Part shown: positions 22,641 through 33,549 of the stretch, piece after piece
How positions within the stretch are numbered: the stretch's first letter is position 1
How the letters are laid out: each line of letters starts with the position of its first letter
Assembly (NCBI GenBank): GCA_018907035.1
Contig: JACCIC010000125.1
Coordinates: 248,001-312,000, forward strand
Origin: Sycobia sp. Sy_11
Taxonomy: Eukaryota > Arthropoda > Insecta > Hymenoptera > Epichrysomallidae
DNA: 64,000 bases
Direction of reading: 5' to 3'
Program-made: the position numbers and the translations under genes
Notes under the pieces: model-generated
What the model saw: only the letters and a program-made list of their open reading frames with translations
The model's database searches: none
What the model was told of the DNA's origin: nothing

Positions 22641-22698
22641 TAAAATAGAATATAAGGTTTAGATATAATATATATCTTAGAATATAAGGTTTAGATTA

Positions 22699-22738
22699 GT
22701 CCCTGATGAGGAGCCGTAGCGAACTCGAAACGTTGGAC
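22699..22738 (+). ncRNA. PLE-3 hammerhead motif, inverted 5' repeat copy
   Basis: Same core as the other copies, but GAACTC replaces GAGCTC in stem II, breaking one pair. It is on the opposite strand from the PLE-3 coding region. Confidence 0.6.
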
Positions 22739-22752
22739 AAGTCTTCAATTAG

Positions 22753-22826
22753 GTAAGGGTGTTGGGGACAGTCAGGCTGCACTTTACTAACAAAGAATTT
22801 TTTCAGCTAATATTTTTTATTTTCAG
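22753..22826 (+). other. putative intron in PLE-3 inverted terminal repeat
   Basis: GTAAGG donor, TACTAAC branch and TTTTCAG acceptor; 74 bp because the T tract is two bases longer than in the other copies. Confidence 0.55.
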
Positions 22827-23109
22827 ATTAGTCTACGGGGGTGAATGTAAACAAGGACAGTCTGACTGTCATTATAATTTTAATTTAATTTTTAATTTAA
22901 TTTTTATTTTTAATTTTTTATTTTATTTTTATTATTTTTTATTTTTATTTCTTATTTTTTATTTTTTATTATTATTTTTATTTTTATTTTATTTTTATTT
23001 TTATTTTATTTTTGGATGGAATTGATTGGACTGTAAGACCAATAAAAAAAAAAAATATATTTATTAATTTGTATATGGGCAGTCGACAGAAGTACAATTC
23101 AATTGTTTT

Positions 23110-23122
23110 AAAGTGAACGGTA
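23110..23122. repeat. 13-bp target duplication, right copy (PLE-3)
   Basis: Exact second copy of AAAGTGAACGGTA. Confidence 0.85.
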
Positions 23123-23236
23123 GCATAAAGCTGAGCTCCCGCGAATATTGTAGCTATTTATATTTACGTATGTTTGTATTTCATCAATAAACTATATTAA
23201 AAGAACATTGTATTAATTTCTAATTAAGTTTTGACA
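23123..23236 (+). mobile_element. Gypsy-1 3' LTR, right part
   Basis: This continues the LTR interrupted by PLE-3. It holds an AATAAA signal ('catcaataaacta', near 23,185) and ends TTTTGACA, complementary to the TGTCA start. Confidence 0.6.
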
Positions 23237-24220
23237 TCTTATATTCGCCCTCTACAATATATATAAATATTTCAGAATTCAAAAATAACTGCTTAATAAG
23301 TTAAAATACAACAGTTTCTTTTTATATTTTGTACAATTATACAAAATTATAAGGTTGCGGTTTTAAAAGATATTTATAGAAATCAAATAGATTATCGTAA
23401 TGTTTCTTTTCGCTCAGTGTACGATATCATTGATTAAAGAAATGAAAAAAAATTAAAAGCATTAATAAAAATATATTATAATTTCTTAATCCAGGTTTCA
23501 ATAAAAGATTAATAATTCAATATAATTTTAACTTAGAATACACTTATCTATCTTACCATAAAACATTGTTCATTCAATCTTCAAAATATTTTAAAAAAGT
23601 AAAAAAAACTCAAGTAAGCTTTTATTGATATATTTTCTTTGCTAAAAAGAAATAATATAAAATTATATTTTGAGTAATAAGATAATACATAATTATAATT
23701 TTATAATAAATTTCTATAACAATCTTGTGACATTAATATATAATAAAAATGAATCATTTTTTATAATACAACCTTTTAGATAACTGGACAAAAGAAAAAA
23801 AAAAATTGAAGACTATAGAAGATTACTAAATAGAATAAGACATTAATTTGGTACATTATTCAACAAGAAAATCAAAAAGATTTGTTGAGAATGTTTTGTT
23901 GGATATAAAAAGAAAAATAAGAAGATGAAAAGAAATAACATAAAAACAGGCTTAAAAAATGAAGTGTAAATTTAATCTGTACAAATAAACTATACGAAAA
24001 TCCACTTAATCTAAATGATTGTGTATATTATCAAAAACTTATTATCATATTAATTAGATTTCTATAGAAATTCATTGATACAATGGTGCTTTTTATCTTA
24101 TTAATTACAATATAATGTCATATTAATTTTTTACCAAAGTAAACATGTCAAAAAAAGCTGTTGCCATTTTTTTAATTTCTTTATATAGATTAGCAAAGAC
24201 AAATCAAGCATTCCAGTCAT
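23237..24220. other. AT-rich intergenic sequence, no gene
   Basis: No coding or repeat family was recognised. Its right end supplies the target duplication of the Penelope dimer. Confidence 0.5.
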
Positions 24221-24540
24221 ATGGTAATCTGAAAACAATTGAATTGTACTTCTGTCGACTGCCCATATACAAATTAATAAATATTTTTTTATTGGTCTTA
24301 CAGTCCAATCAATTCCATCCAAAAATAAAATAAAATAAAAATAAAAATAAAATAAAAATAAAATAAAAATAAAAATAAAAAATAAAAATAATAATAAAAA
24401 ATAAAAAATAAGAAATAAAAATAAAAAATAATAAAAATAAAATAAAAATAAAAATTAAAAATAAAAATTAAATTAAAAATTAAATTAAAATTATAATGAC
24501 AGTCAGACTGTCCTTGTTTACATTCACCCCGTAGACTAAT

Positions 24541-24612
24541 CTGAAAATAAAATATTAGCTGAAAAAATTCTTTGTTAGTAAAGTGCAGTCTGACTGTCCC
24601 CAACACCCTTAC
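24541..24612 (-). other. putative intron in PLE-4 terminal region
   Basis: GTAAGG donor, TACTAAC branch and TTTTCAG acceptor on the minus strand; 72 bp. Confidence 0.55.
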
Positions 24613-24626
24613 CTAATTGAAGACTT

Positions 24627-24666
24627 GTCCAACGTTTCGAGCTCGCTACGGCTCCTCATCAGGGAC
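24627..24666 (-). ncRNA. PLE-4 hammerhead ribozyme motif
   Basis: Intact GTCC-CTGATGA-stem II-GAAACGTT-GGAC on the minus strand, identical to PLE-1. Confidence 0.72.
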
Positions 24667-24767
24667 TAATCTAAACCTTATGTTCTAATCTATATATACC
24701 CATCCCCACCACCAAATTTCGTAAATTAAATATAAATTCCCCCTCTACACAAATTGTCCAAAACCAA

Positions 24768-25708
24768 TCAATTTAATAAGGAATGATAAACACTGTCCAA
24801 TCTACCAGACTCTAACATTAAATTCACATTATTTCGATTCTTGGAAATGTGAATACTTTCAAGACTCTCCCGTTTATACTTATTATTAATACCATGTTCC
24901 AAAATATCCACATTCACAAAATCAAAAGAATGTAAAAACTTTAAACAATGCTCTTTTAAACCAGAAGTAATATGTGAGCTACGTAAACTATATTTATGCT
25001 CATAAATTCTCTTTTTTAAATATCTACCTGTTTGTCCAATATAGTATTTATCACAATCCATGCAATTAATCTTGTAAACAACTCCTGACTTTAAGCATAA
25101 ATCATCCTTATCTTTGCAATTATTAAACAATCTACTTAAATTATTGCGATTTTTAAAGAAAATTTGAATGTTATATTTCCGAAAATTTCTTTTTATTCTT
25201 TCAGATAATCCTTGAACGTATGGTAAGACAATAATTTTGCCTCCGTTAAAATCAATTCCTGCACTATGTCTATTTTCGGTATTATAAATGTCAAACAATC
25301 TCTCAGCAATCAATCTATTAATAAATTGAATTGAATAGCCATTATTAATAAAAGTCTCTCTTACTATCTGTAAATTATTTTGTCTAAAATCTTTATGTGA
25401 CAATTTAATTGCTCTGTCAATGACACCTTTCAATGCTCCAATTTTGTTTCCGAATTGGTGGTGTGAATTAAAATCTTAAAACCTACCTGACCAAGTAGGC
25501 TTTCTGTACCAATTAAGTTTTACCTTATTATTACTACATCTAACTACATTAATGTCCAAAAAACTTAACTGACTATTTACTTCAACCTCCCTTGTAAATT
25601 TAATTCTGTCATGTACAGAATTGAAAACATCCACCATTTCATCCACAAAAACTTCTGGAACAATTGTAAAGATATCATCAACATATCTCTTAAATATCAT
25701 TGGTTCAA
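24768..25708 (-). pseudogene. PLE-4 RT C-terminus and GIY-YIG
   Basis: The fragment starts inside RT just before FEPMIFKRYVDDIFTIVPE (catalytic YVDD intact), runs through SFLDINVVRCSNNKVKLNWY, and breaks frame at about 25,475, where one extra base near 'aaaatcttaaaacc' disrupts the FLDFNSH block. It then continues from 25,433 to the GIY-YIG domain and stop at 24768. It is 5'-truncated by the palindrome centre. Confidence 0.88.
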
Positions 25709-25710
25709 AA

Positions 25711-26288
25711 ATAATGGCTATCCAATTCAATTTATTAATAGATTGATTGCTGAGAGATTGTTTGACATTTATAATACCGAAAATAGACATAGTGCAGGAA
25801 TTGATTTTAACGGAGGCAAAATTATTGTCTTACCATACGTTCAAGGATTATCTGAAAGAATAAAAAGAAATTTTCGGAAATATAACACTCAAATTTTCTT
25901 TAAAAATCGCAATAATTTAAGTAGATTGTTTAATAATTGCAAAGATAAGGATGATTTATGCTTAAAGTCAGGAGTTGTTTGCAAGATTAATTGCATGGAT
26001 TGTGATAAATACTATATTGGACAAACAGGTAGATATTTAAAAAAGAGAATTTATGAGCATAAATATAGTTTACGTAGCTCACATATTACTTCTGGTTTAA
26101 AAGAGCATTGTTTAAAGTTTTTACATTCTTTTGATTTTGTGAATGTGGATATTTTGGAACATGGTATTAATAATAAGTATAAACGGGAGAGTCTTGAAAG
26201 TATTCACATTTCCAAGAATCGAAATAATGTGAATTTAATGTTAGAGTCTGGCAGATTGGACAGTGTTTATCATTCCTTATTAAATTGA
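25711..26288 (+). pseudogene. PLE-5 RT tail and GIY-YIG
   Basis: This arm starts at NNGYPIQFINRLIAERL, about 100 codons further 3' than PLE-4, and is open to the natural stop. The GIY-YIG signature DKYYIGQTGRYLKKR is intact. An open frame from 25611 only appears longer because it crosses the palindrome centre through antisense PLE-4. Confidence 0.88.
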
Positions 26289-26389
26289 TTGGTTTTGGAC
26301 AATTTGTGTAGAGGGGGAATTTATATTTAATTTACGGAATTTGGTGGTGGGGATGGGTATATATAGATTAGAATATAAGGTTTAGATTA

Positions 26390-26429
26390 GTCCCTGATGA
26401 GGAGCCGTAGCGAGCTCGAAACGTTGGAC
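26390..26429 (+). ncRNA. PLE-5 hammerhead ribozyme motif
   Basis: Intact copy of the Penelope hammerhead core. With PLE-4 it gives two oppositely oriented motifs 1.7 kb apart. Confidence 0.72.
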
Positions 26430-26443
26430 AAGTCTTCAATTAG

Positions 26444-26515
26444 GTAAGGGTGTTGGGGACAGTCAGACTGCACTTTACTAACAAAGAATTTTTTCAGCTA
26501 ATATTTTATTTTCAG
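26444..26515 (+). other. putative intron in PLE-5 terminal region
   Basis: GTAAGG donor, TACTAAC branch, TTTTCAG acceptor; 72 bp. Confidence 0.55.
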
Positions 26516-26710
26516 ATTAGTCTACGGGGGTGAATGTAAACAAGGACAGTCTGACTGTCATTATAATTTTAATTTAATTTTTAATTTAATTTTTATTTTT
26601 AATTTATATTTTTATTATTATTTTTATTTTTTATTTTTATTTTATTTTTATTTTTATTTTATTTTATTTTTGGATGGAATTGATTGGACTCTAAGACCAA
26701 TGGTAATCTG

Positions 26711-28271
26711 CTCTGCTAATTCTAGAATACCCTAATATTAGACAAAAACTATTTTTAAATGAAAGTATTTATTCTTTCATAATAAATTGTCAAAATTATA
26801 TAATCCTATTATAAACAAGAAAGTTATTAGTGCGATAGAACGACAAACTTTTTAAATAACTTTCAAAATTTATTTAAATGTTGTTAATAAATGGATTGCT
26901 TAATTTAAAAATTTTTTAAATATACATTTATCTTCAGTAAATAGTCAAAGGTAAAAGGTGTTCACTATTTTCATCAGATCTACAAAAATAACAGCATGGA
27001 AAGTAAATTATAAAGTTTCATAAAAATAACTACTTCAAATTTACAATCTAATAATATTTACAAAATTTCTTTTTTGTTGACCATAGTTTCCACCTCAGAT
27101 ATTTCATTTATATATATTTAAATTCATCTTTTTGATAAATAATCATTCTTAATCTCATATACCATTCTTATAAGTAATCTCTTTTTTTAAACAAACGTCG
27201 ATTATGATTAAATTCATAAATATTTTACATCCATAAGAAGAAAGCAATCTATATTTTTGTATATTAATATTTTTGCTTATACACAATAAAAATGAGAACA
27301 TATATTACTTACCAGAATAAATATATTACAATTCTTTCTATTAACTTTCTAAATAGAACTTCAGAACAAATTTTAACAATACACTTTTCACTTATATATT
27401 ATTCATTTAGTATTGTAGATCTAACTCTAAACAACTTGACAAAATTAATATAAAATAATACTTTTTCAATAAAAATATATATACTAAGTAAAAATAAAAA
27501 ATCAAAAGTATTTTCATTAGAAAACTATACTGTTTATCAATAATTTTTTAATTATAAGGGATTTAACGAGTGGAAAACATTAGAAGTATCGCCAAGTATC
27601 TATATTTGGGACTATGAATGGTAGAGAGAAGAATTGGAAACTCCGCTCACATTATATGGAAAAAGCTTATAAAAAATTAGCCTGACATGGAAATTCAGAT
27701 CTGTCCAATAGACGTCGCTGTCTTGGAATTTCCTCAATGGCTCTGCGTGCAAAAGAGAGAGGAAGCAAAAACTAAAGCAAGTAAGAGGAAGAAAAAAAAG
27801 CCAAAGTGGGGGAACAGAGATTTAACTTTCTCCTCTCCCCGCGCTTACTGAATTCCCCTATTCGCTTTTCTTCAAAAACATACATTAGAAAGAACTACCT
27901 TACAGGGTGTCGCCGCCTTGCGGCCAATTCTGTCCCGAAGTCCTGCCGTATAAATTGACACAATTTTAACGGAATTGCCACTCCTTCTATGTACCATAAA
28001 TAATAAGTGGAAATCGCCGACGCTTATGGACGAGACTGCAGTAAAAATTTTCCAGTTAAAACGAGGGCCTCTGCTGGCCAGAGCGAGGTACTGACCGTTT
28101 CGTGCGATTATCCAGATGTTGCTTTCTGAGCTTGTGCGATCGAGGGGGTCGGAGACGGCGACTGTCTTCAACATGTGCGAAGGGAAGGAATGGTAAAACA
28201 ATAGGCTGGCAGCAGGGTGCAATAAAAGTTGAACAGCTTATACTAGCAGCGACGAAAAAGAAATTTTATTG

Positions 28272-28311
<40 letters not shown>

Positions 28312-28730
28312 TAACGGAGTTCTTAGACATTACAGGAGATACGTCCCTGAAATTAATTGTTTTATCAATTAAATATCTGCCTGGTATTAAGTCCACGTTA
28401 ACAGAGGAGAAGAGTCCCGTAACGGTTTAGGTTAATTTACACTTAACCTTTTTCGACCGTACGGCCCTTCGAAATTATCCACAAATTTACCTTTATCCCT
28501 ATAGTCCTTTTTCTTAGATCAATTATTATGATAAGAAAAATTTCTAAAAAGAATAGGAGGAAAACCGAAGGATTATCAAAACAGGATCTATTTAAAAAAA
28601 TAGCATGATAAATAATGTATATATAAATTTCAATATCAAAAAAACATATATTTATTATTCAAAAATAAAATTATTATAAATTCTATTGCCTAACCCTATT
28701 TATATTGTACCCATGCTTCTTTATCGCACG

Positions 28731-28732
<2 letters not shown>
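26711..28732. other. intergenic; GC-richer block at 27.6-28.3 kb unassigned
   Basis: 26.7-27.55 kb is plain AT-rich sequence. 27.6-28.3 kb is less AT-rich and includes an open frame of 116 codons on the minus strand (27872-28222) and a 70-codon one on the plus strand. I recognise neither, and neither shows domain motifs. An (AC)n tract lies at 28,276-28,309. Confidence 0.4.

Positions 28733-28790
<58 letters not shown>
28733..28790. repeat. (AC)n microsatellite at LINE-1 5' end
   Basis: About 29 AC units end exactly where the LINE-1 5' UTR begins. A further (AC)n follows the LINE poly(A) tail at 33,535-33,551, so the element sits inside one AC tract. Confidence 0.95.
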
Positions 28791-28792
<2 letters not shown>

Positions 28793-28955
28793 CAGTGTGG
28801 AGTTTTGTTGCTTTCTCCCATCTGGCGCCTCCCCAGGTTGCGGATAGGGGATGGCTCGCTACAATTTGTAGAGGGCACTGAGGAAATAAAATACTCAGGG
28901 CGGACAGAAAAAGCTAATAGGGAGGGCCTCCCGAACGTAAGGCCAATTATGACTA

Positions 28956-30326
28956 ATGTTTGGTATAAACAAGGATATACCCCAGGGAGTAACTCCGGCA
29001 AGACCGGTCAATCTCCTCACCGATTCCGATAGAGTGCAAGCCTCTATGGTCGGTGGTAGCCCCTCGGATTCTGGGGAGGGCAAATCAAACATAATCATAG
29101 ATAGTACACTGGGTTTTAACGGAGATGTCATGACGGATCAAGAAACGACCGATCGAGAAATCTCCATCACGCGCAGAAACAATCATCTGGAACGACTTGG
29201 TGAGAAGATCAGCCAATTGTTGGACTTTGTTAAAGATAGGCATAACGTGCACAAGACCATTAAGGATCTTGCTCGTTCTATTAATGCCTCATACAAATGC
29301 ATCAGTATGGCAGAGGATGATCTATTACAGTATCAACGTCCTGGTACACATGAAGTGGTGACTCAGACTACGCCGAGTCTACGCTCTGATACCAAACGAA
29401 GCGCAGCAGAAGGGATGGATTCCACTCCTAAAACCATAGGTGGCAAAAGGACGAAAGAACCATCATTGGGCTTAAGGAGACCACTAGAGTCGGTTGGAGT
29501 ACCTACAGGGAAGACTGAAGCCAAAGAAAATCAATGGCAGACCATCAAGCGCAAAAAGCCCAAAGTCAAAGATAAAGAATTATCTAGTACACGCAGGCTT
29601 AATGGACGAAATAGGCCTAATTCCATTTTGATTAAGGCCAATGAAGGAGTTACATACGCGGAGGTACTGCGTCAAATAAAGAATGACCCGGAGTTATCTC
29701 ATGTGAAGAATGAGGTTAACAGGATACGCAGAAATGCAAGCGGTGCCCTTGTACTTCAGTTGGAACGGACAGCCAAAGATGCACATGAGTTGGCTCGCAT
29801 TGTTGAAACTAAGGTTGGCCATAGCGCATCCACTTCGGTCCTGACTAATCTTATTACTTTGGAGATTAAAGATATAGATGAGGTCACTACAAAGGATGAA
29901 GTATTAGAGGCTTTCAAAACACACCTCGAGCTAAAGGAGACTAACCTACTAATCGCTCGTTCCTTGCGGCAAGCTTATGGGGGTACTCAGACGGCGGTGG
30001 TGTCTGTACCATATAGCCACGCAGCTGAGCTACTACGTGTAGGGCATGTTCGAATCGGATGGGTCAGCTGCAGAGTTCGAAAAAAAACAGAAATAAAGCG
30101 CTGCTTCAGGTGTTGGCAGATTGGCCATTTAGCGTCCGTGTGCTCGGGCCCTGACAGAACTAAACTTTGCAGGCACTGCGGTGGAAAAGACCATCTATCC
30201 AAGCTGTGTGTAAACGGGCCCTGTTGCTTACTCTGTAAATGTGAAGGAAAAAAAGAGATTAACCATTCAGCATACAGCTATAAGTGCCCGATTACCGTGG
30301 AGTTTTTAAACAGACATAAAACATGA
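28956..30326 (+). CDS. LINE-1 ORF1, gag-like nucleic-acid-binding protein
   Basis: This 456-residue protein would coat element RNA in the ribonucleoprotein. The N-terminal half is hydrophilic. The central part has SILIKANEGVTYAEVLRQIK, a block shared with LINE-2 ORF1. The C-terminus carries three Cys/His knuckles: CFRCWQIGHLASVC, CRHCGGKDHLSKLC and a CLLC...H...C variant. The first ATG at 28956 is used; one at 29047 is possible. The stop TGA overlaps the ORF2 ATG as ATGA (30323-30326). The reading frame is intact. Confidence 0.9.
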   Translation: MFGINKDIPQGVTPARPVNLLTDSDRVQASMVGGSPSDSGEGKSNIIIDSTLGFNGDVMTDQETTDREISITRRNNHLERLGEKISQLLDFVKDRHNVHKTIKDLARSINASYKCISMAEDDLLQYQRPGTHEVVTQTTPSLRSDTKRSAAEGMDSTPKTIGGKRTKEPSLGLRRPLESVGVPTGKTEAKENQWQTIKRKKPKVKDKELSSTRRLNGRNRPNSILIKANEGVTYAEVLRQIKNDPELSHVKNEVNRIRRNASGALVLQLERTAKDAHELARIVETKVGHSASTSVLTNLITLEIKDIDEVTTKDEVLEAFKTHLELKETNLLIARSLRQAYGGTQTAVVSVPYSHAAELLRVGHVRIGWVSCRVRKKTEIKRCFRCWQIGHLASVCSGPDRTKLCRHCGGKDHLSKLCVNGPCCLLCKCEGKKEINHSAYSYKCPITVEFLNRHKT

Positions 30327-33325
30327 AAATACTCCAACTGAATACGAACCATTGCGTAGCAGCTCATGACCTGCTGAAACAGACAATAAAGGAGCTAAGA
30401 ATAGACATTGCTGTAATCTCCGAACCATATTGTGACAGGGTCAGACCACAGCGCTGGATAAGTGACACAAGCAATAGAGCTGCCCTCTGGATTGGTCAAA
30501 ATAGGCAGGTACTAAAGCAGTCGAGTCATCGGAGCGAATTGATATCCTGGGCTAAAATACAAGAAATATACGTCTTTAGTGTATATGCTCCTCCAAGCTT
30601 GACGGACAAGCAGTTTGAAATCCTTGTAGCTAAATTAGTTGATGAAGCCATGGACAAGAAACCATTATTAATCGGTGGTGATTTTAACGCGTGGTCCACA
30701 GCCTGGGGAAGCGCTTCAACAAATAACAGAGGTAGTATGCTGCTTGATGGCCTTAATTCTCTTCAACTCCACGTGGTTAATAAGGGATCTGAATCCACTT
30801 TCATTAGGGGTGATAAACAATCAGTCATTGATGTAACATTCGCCAGTGATGACTTGATTCAGCGGATCCTTAATTGGAGAGTAAGCGACCTTTACACCCA
30901 CAGTGATCACAGGGCGATCTTGTATGAGATTGCAGAGAAGAAAGTAAAGAACAAGTGCAATGAGTGGATGCCCACACGGAAATGGAACATCAGATCGCTA
31001 GACTGTGAAGTGTTCGCCACTATAATATCAGAAGAGCGTTTAGAATATGGTGCACCAGGCCATCTGGCAAATGCACTCATGAAGCATATCTCTGAAGCAT
31101 GTGATGTATCGATGACTAGGACTAAAAGCGGATTGAAACATCGTCAATCTGTCTACTGGTGGACAAATGAAATTGCAGAATTGCGCAAACAATGTCATCG
31201 CGCACGTAGACTTGCCCAGAGAGCCCGCACCCATCGTGATACGTTTAATAGTTTATTTAAAGAAGCACAGAGAGTGCTTGTCAAGGCCATTAAGGCAAGC
31301 AAGCGTCGATGCTGGCTTGAACTGTGTGCAGAGGCCAACAATGACTTATGGGGACGACCATACAAAACAGTCATGGCACGATTGAGTAGGGCACCAATAC
31401 AACCCACTAGCACGGTATTGATTGATAAGATTGTTTCCGCTCTCTTTCCCAATGACATTCATGGGACTGTACTGCGCACGCAACACTCGGACGATATACC
31501 TCCTATAACAGAAATGGAACTACATAATGCTTACACTAAGACTAGAGACAATGCTGCACCTGGCCCAGATGGTATCCCTAATGCGACAGTTAAGTTGGCG
31601 ATACAGAAGTATCCAGCTATATTTCTAAAAGTATATAATGCTTGTCTTCTTGAGGGTATTTTTCCTGATTGCTGGAAAACTCAAAGGTTAGTCCTGTTAC
31701 CTAAGGGCAATAAGCCACTTGATGATCCTTCATCATACAGGCCATTGTGTATGCTCGACACGGTAGGTAAAATATTTGAAAAAATAATATGTAGCCGACT
31801 GGAAGCATTCACTGAAGGATTGCACGGCTTATCCTCACGCCAATTTGGATTTCGGAAATCAAAATCAACAGTCAATGCCATTAAACTGGTAGTGTGTACC
31901 GCAAGAAATGCAATCAGTGGTAAGAGATGGAAAGGTGGCACTAAACAGTATTGTGCCATTGTCGCTCTAGATGTCAAGAATGCCTTTAATTCAGCGCGCT
32001 GGTCTTCTATTATGAGTTCTCTTAAAGAGTTCGGAGTACCTGGTTATTTACAGAATGTCGTGGCCAGCTACTTTGAGAATAGGATAATATTATACCGAAC
32101 GGATGAAGGCACTGTATCGCATAAGGTTACTGCGGGAGTCCCCCAGGGCTCAGTTATGGGACCTATATTGTGGAATATTATGTATGATGGCGTGTTGAGG
32201 ATTCCACAACCGCCTGGTTCAATAACAGTAGGGTACGCCGACGATATCGCTCTAGTAGTGACGGCTAAGACCCTTGATGAACTTACTGAAAATGCCAATG
32301 AGGCAATCAGCAACATCAGTAGATGGATTAAGACGGTTGGTCTACAATTAGCGGAGCACAAGACAGAAGTAGTTCTTGTCAGCAGTCGTAAGAAGGTAGA
32401 TAGTATTACTCTTAAAGTTGGTAGCTCCCGCATTAGTTCTGCGCCATCTTTACGATACTTGGGTGTCCAGCTTGATGCCAGGTTAAATTTCAAAGAACTT
32501 CTAAAGATATCTGGCGAAAAAGCGCAACGAGTTTCAGCTGCCTTGTGTCGGCTCATGCCTAACATTGGTGGCCCACGTCCACCCCAGAGGAAACTATTAG
32601 CTTATGTTGTTAATTCTGTCAGCATGTATGCAGCACCAATCTGGCATCATGCATGCGGAATTAAATCGTATTGTGAGTTGGCCATTGCGACCCGTCGTCG
32701 CTCCTGTATACGTATTATTAGTGGTTACAGGACGGTATCCACCGACGCAGCTGAGGTACTTGCCGGAATTCTTCCTTTCGATTTAGCTGCAGATGAACTG
32801 GCTAGGCTGCATAACATATGTAAGGCCGCAGTGGATTCCCTACAAGGTGCTAAAAATGTGGAACGTCATCGTTCTATAGAAATATGGCAAAAATGATGGA
32901 CCGATTCTAGCAAAGGCCGATGGACTTATCGTATCCTCCCAGACATACACAGATGGATCAACAGGAAACACGGGGAATTAGATTTCCACCTAACTCAGTT
33001 GTTGACTGGACATGGTTGTTTTAGGTCCTATTTCCACCGCTTTCACCTGGATAATAATGATCTCTGCCCCATCTGTCCGACTTTGGTCGAGGATGCTGAG
33101 CATATATTGGTGAGCTGTCCTCGTTTTAGAACACAACGTGAGCACTTGATGAACATTATCAATAAGCCAATAAGACCAGAGAACATCCTATCAATAATGC
33201 TGGAATCTTCTGAAAACTGGAAGGCAGTAGCCAGTTTCGCAAAAGAGGTCATGACCAAACTTAGATATGCCGATAGAACTAGGCGAATGGTCCAGGATGA
33301 ACCAGGCCAACTGATCCTATTTTAA
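30323..33325 (+). pseudogene. LINE-1 ORF2, endonuclease-reverse transcriptase with one stop
   Basis: It would nick target DNA and copy element RNA there. The N-terminal AP-like endonuclease has ISEPY, LLIGGDFNAW and SDHRAI, with catalytic residues present. RT blocks are SSYRPLCMLDTVGKIFE, FGFRKSKSTVNAI, VALDVKNAFNSA, TAGVPQGSVMGPILWN and VGYADDIALVV, all intact. The C-terminal Cys/His motif CPICPTLVEDAEHILVSC follows. A single TGA at 32894-32896, between WQK and W, truncates the last ~143 codons. A C-to-T change in an Arg codon would explain it. The total is about 1,000 codons, normal for the R1 clade. Confidence 0.92.
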
Positions 33326-33509
33326 GATACAGAGGACGAACACCGAACCCCTGATCACCTGTGTGGATGGGGGACGTAGGATAGTGTCATAAGAAGAGGA
33401 GTCGTATAGACTAATAAACAGCCCCGCCGAAGTAATATTCCCGGATAGTTCCGGCGGGATGCTGGTTTCGAGAGGCCACTAGTGCAGAGCTTGCTCTGCC
33501 TACGCCTAA

Positions 33510-33518
33510 TAAAAAAAA

Positions 33519-33549
<31 letters not shown>

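Larger units (their letters stand above)
19893..23109 (-). mobile_element. PLE-3: near-complete Penelope-like element with inverted terminal repeat
   Basis: The minus-strand body (19,893-22,640) ends at the left with the usual 3' terminal region. At its other end, 22,643-23,109 is another copy of that terminal region in plus orientation, so the element is bounded by inverted copies of its own pseudo-LTR. Penelope elements are known to occur with terminal repeats in direct or inverted orientation. A 13-bp target duplication flanks the whole. The host site is the gypsy 3' LTR. A SINE interrupts the coding region. Confidence 0.9.
12712..23236 (+). mobile_element. Gypsy-1: Ty3/gypsy retrotransposon with nested insertions
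   Basis: The order gag, protease region, RT, RNase H, integrase, 3' LTR on the plus strand defines a Ty3/gypsy element. There is no 5' LTR: gag-coding sequence starts directly at the end of the HINE-like repeat. PLE-2 and a mariner interrupt the integrase (about 15,495-18,745), and PLE-3 interrupts the 3' LTR (19,893-23,109). Removing the insertions leaves roughly 4.1 kb of gypsy sequence. All coding parts carry stops or frameshifts, so it is an old, dead copy. Confidence 0.85.
24232..26699. mobile_element. palindromic Penelope dimer (PLE-4/PLE-5)
   Basis: PLE-4 runs on the minus strand from 25,710 to 24,232. PLE-5 runs on the plus strand from 25,711 to 26,699. They meet head to head inside coding sequence. 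ATGGTAATCTG flanks the whole at 24221-24231 and 26700-26710, an 11-bp target duplication. The arms share private variants not seen in PLE-1/2/3 (LPYVQG, ERLFDIYNTENRHS), so both derive from one template. Each arm has its own hammerhead, intron signals and T-rich tract. Confidence 0.9.
28791..33535 (+). mobile_element. LINE-1: R1-clade non-LTR retrotransposon in (AC)n
   Basis: The layout is a short 5' UTR, ORF1 (gag-like), overlapping ORF2 (endonuclease-RT), 3' UTR and a poly(A) of about 26 at 33,510-33,535. The 5' UTR has 'ttgcggataggggatgg', matching LINE-2's 5' UTR ('ttgcggataggggaaga'). Protein domains match the R1 clade (R1, TRAS, SART, Waldo, Mino). It is flanked on both sides by AC repeats. 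R1-clade families with microsatellite targets, including (AC)n, are described. It is almost intact, with one stop codon in ORF2. Confidence 0.92.

Noticed and set aside
25611..25720. Extended start of the PLE-5 reading frame
   Set aside because: The first part is antisense PLE-4; the frame merely crosses the palindrome centre.
27872..28222. 116-codon minus-strand open frame as a host gene
   Set aside because: No domain, no start context, overlapping frames on both strands; insufficient support.
31195..32565. Several minus-strand open frames opposite LINE-1 ORF2
   Set aside because: They are antisense shadows of a clear endonuclease-RT coding sequence.
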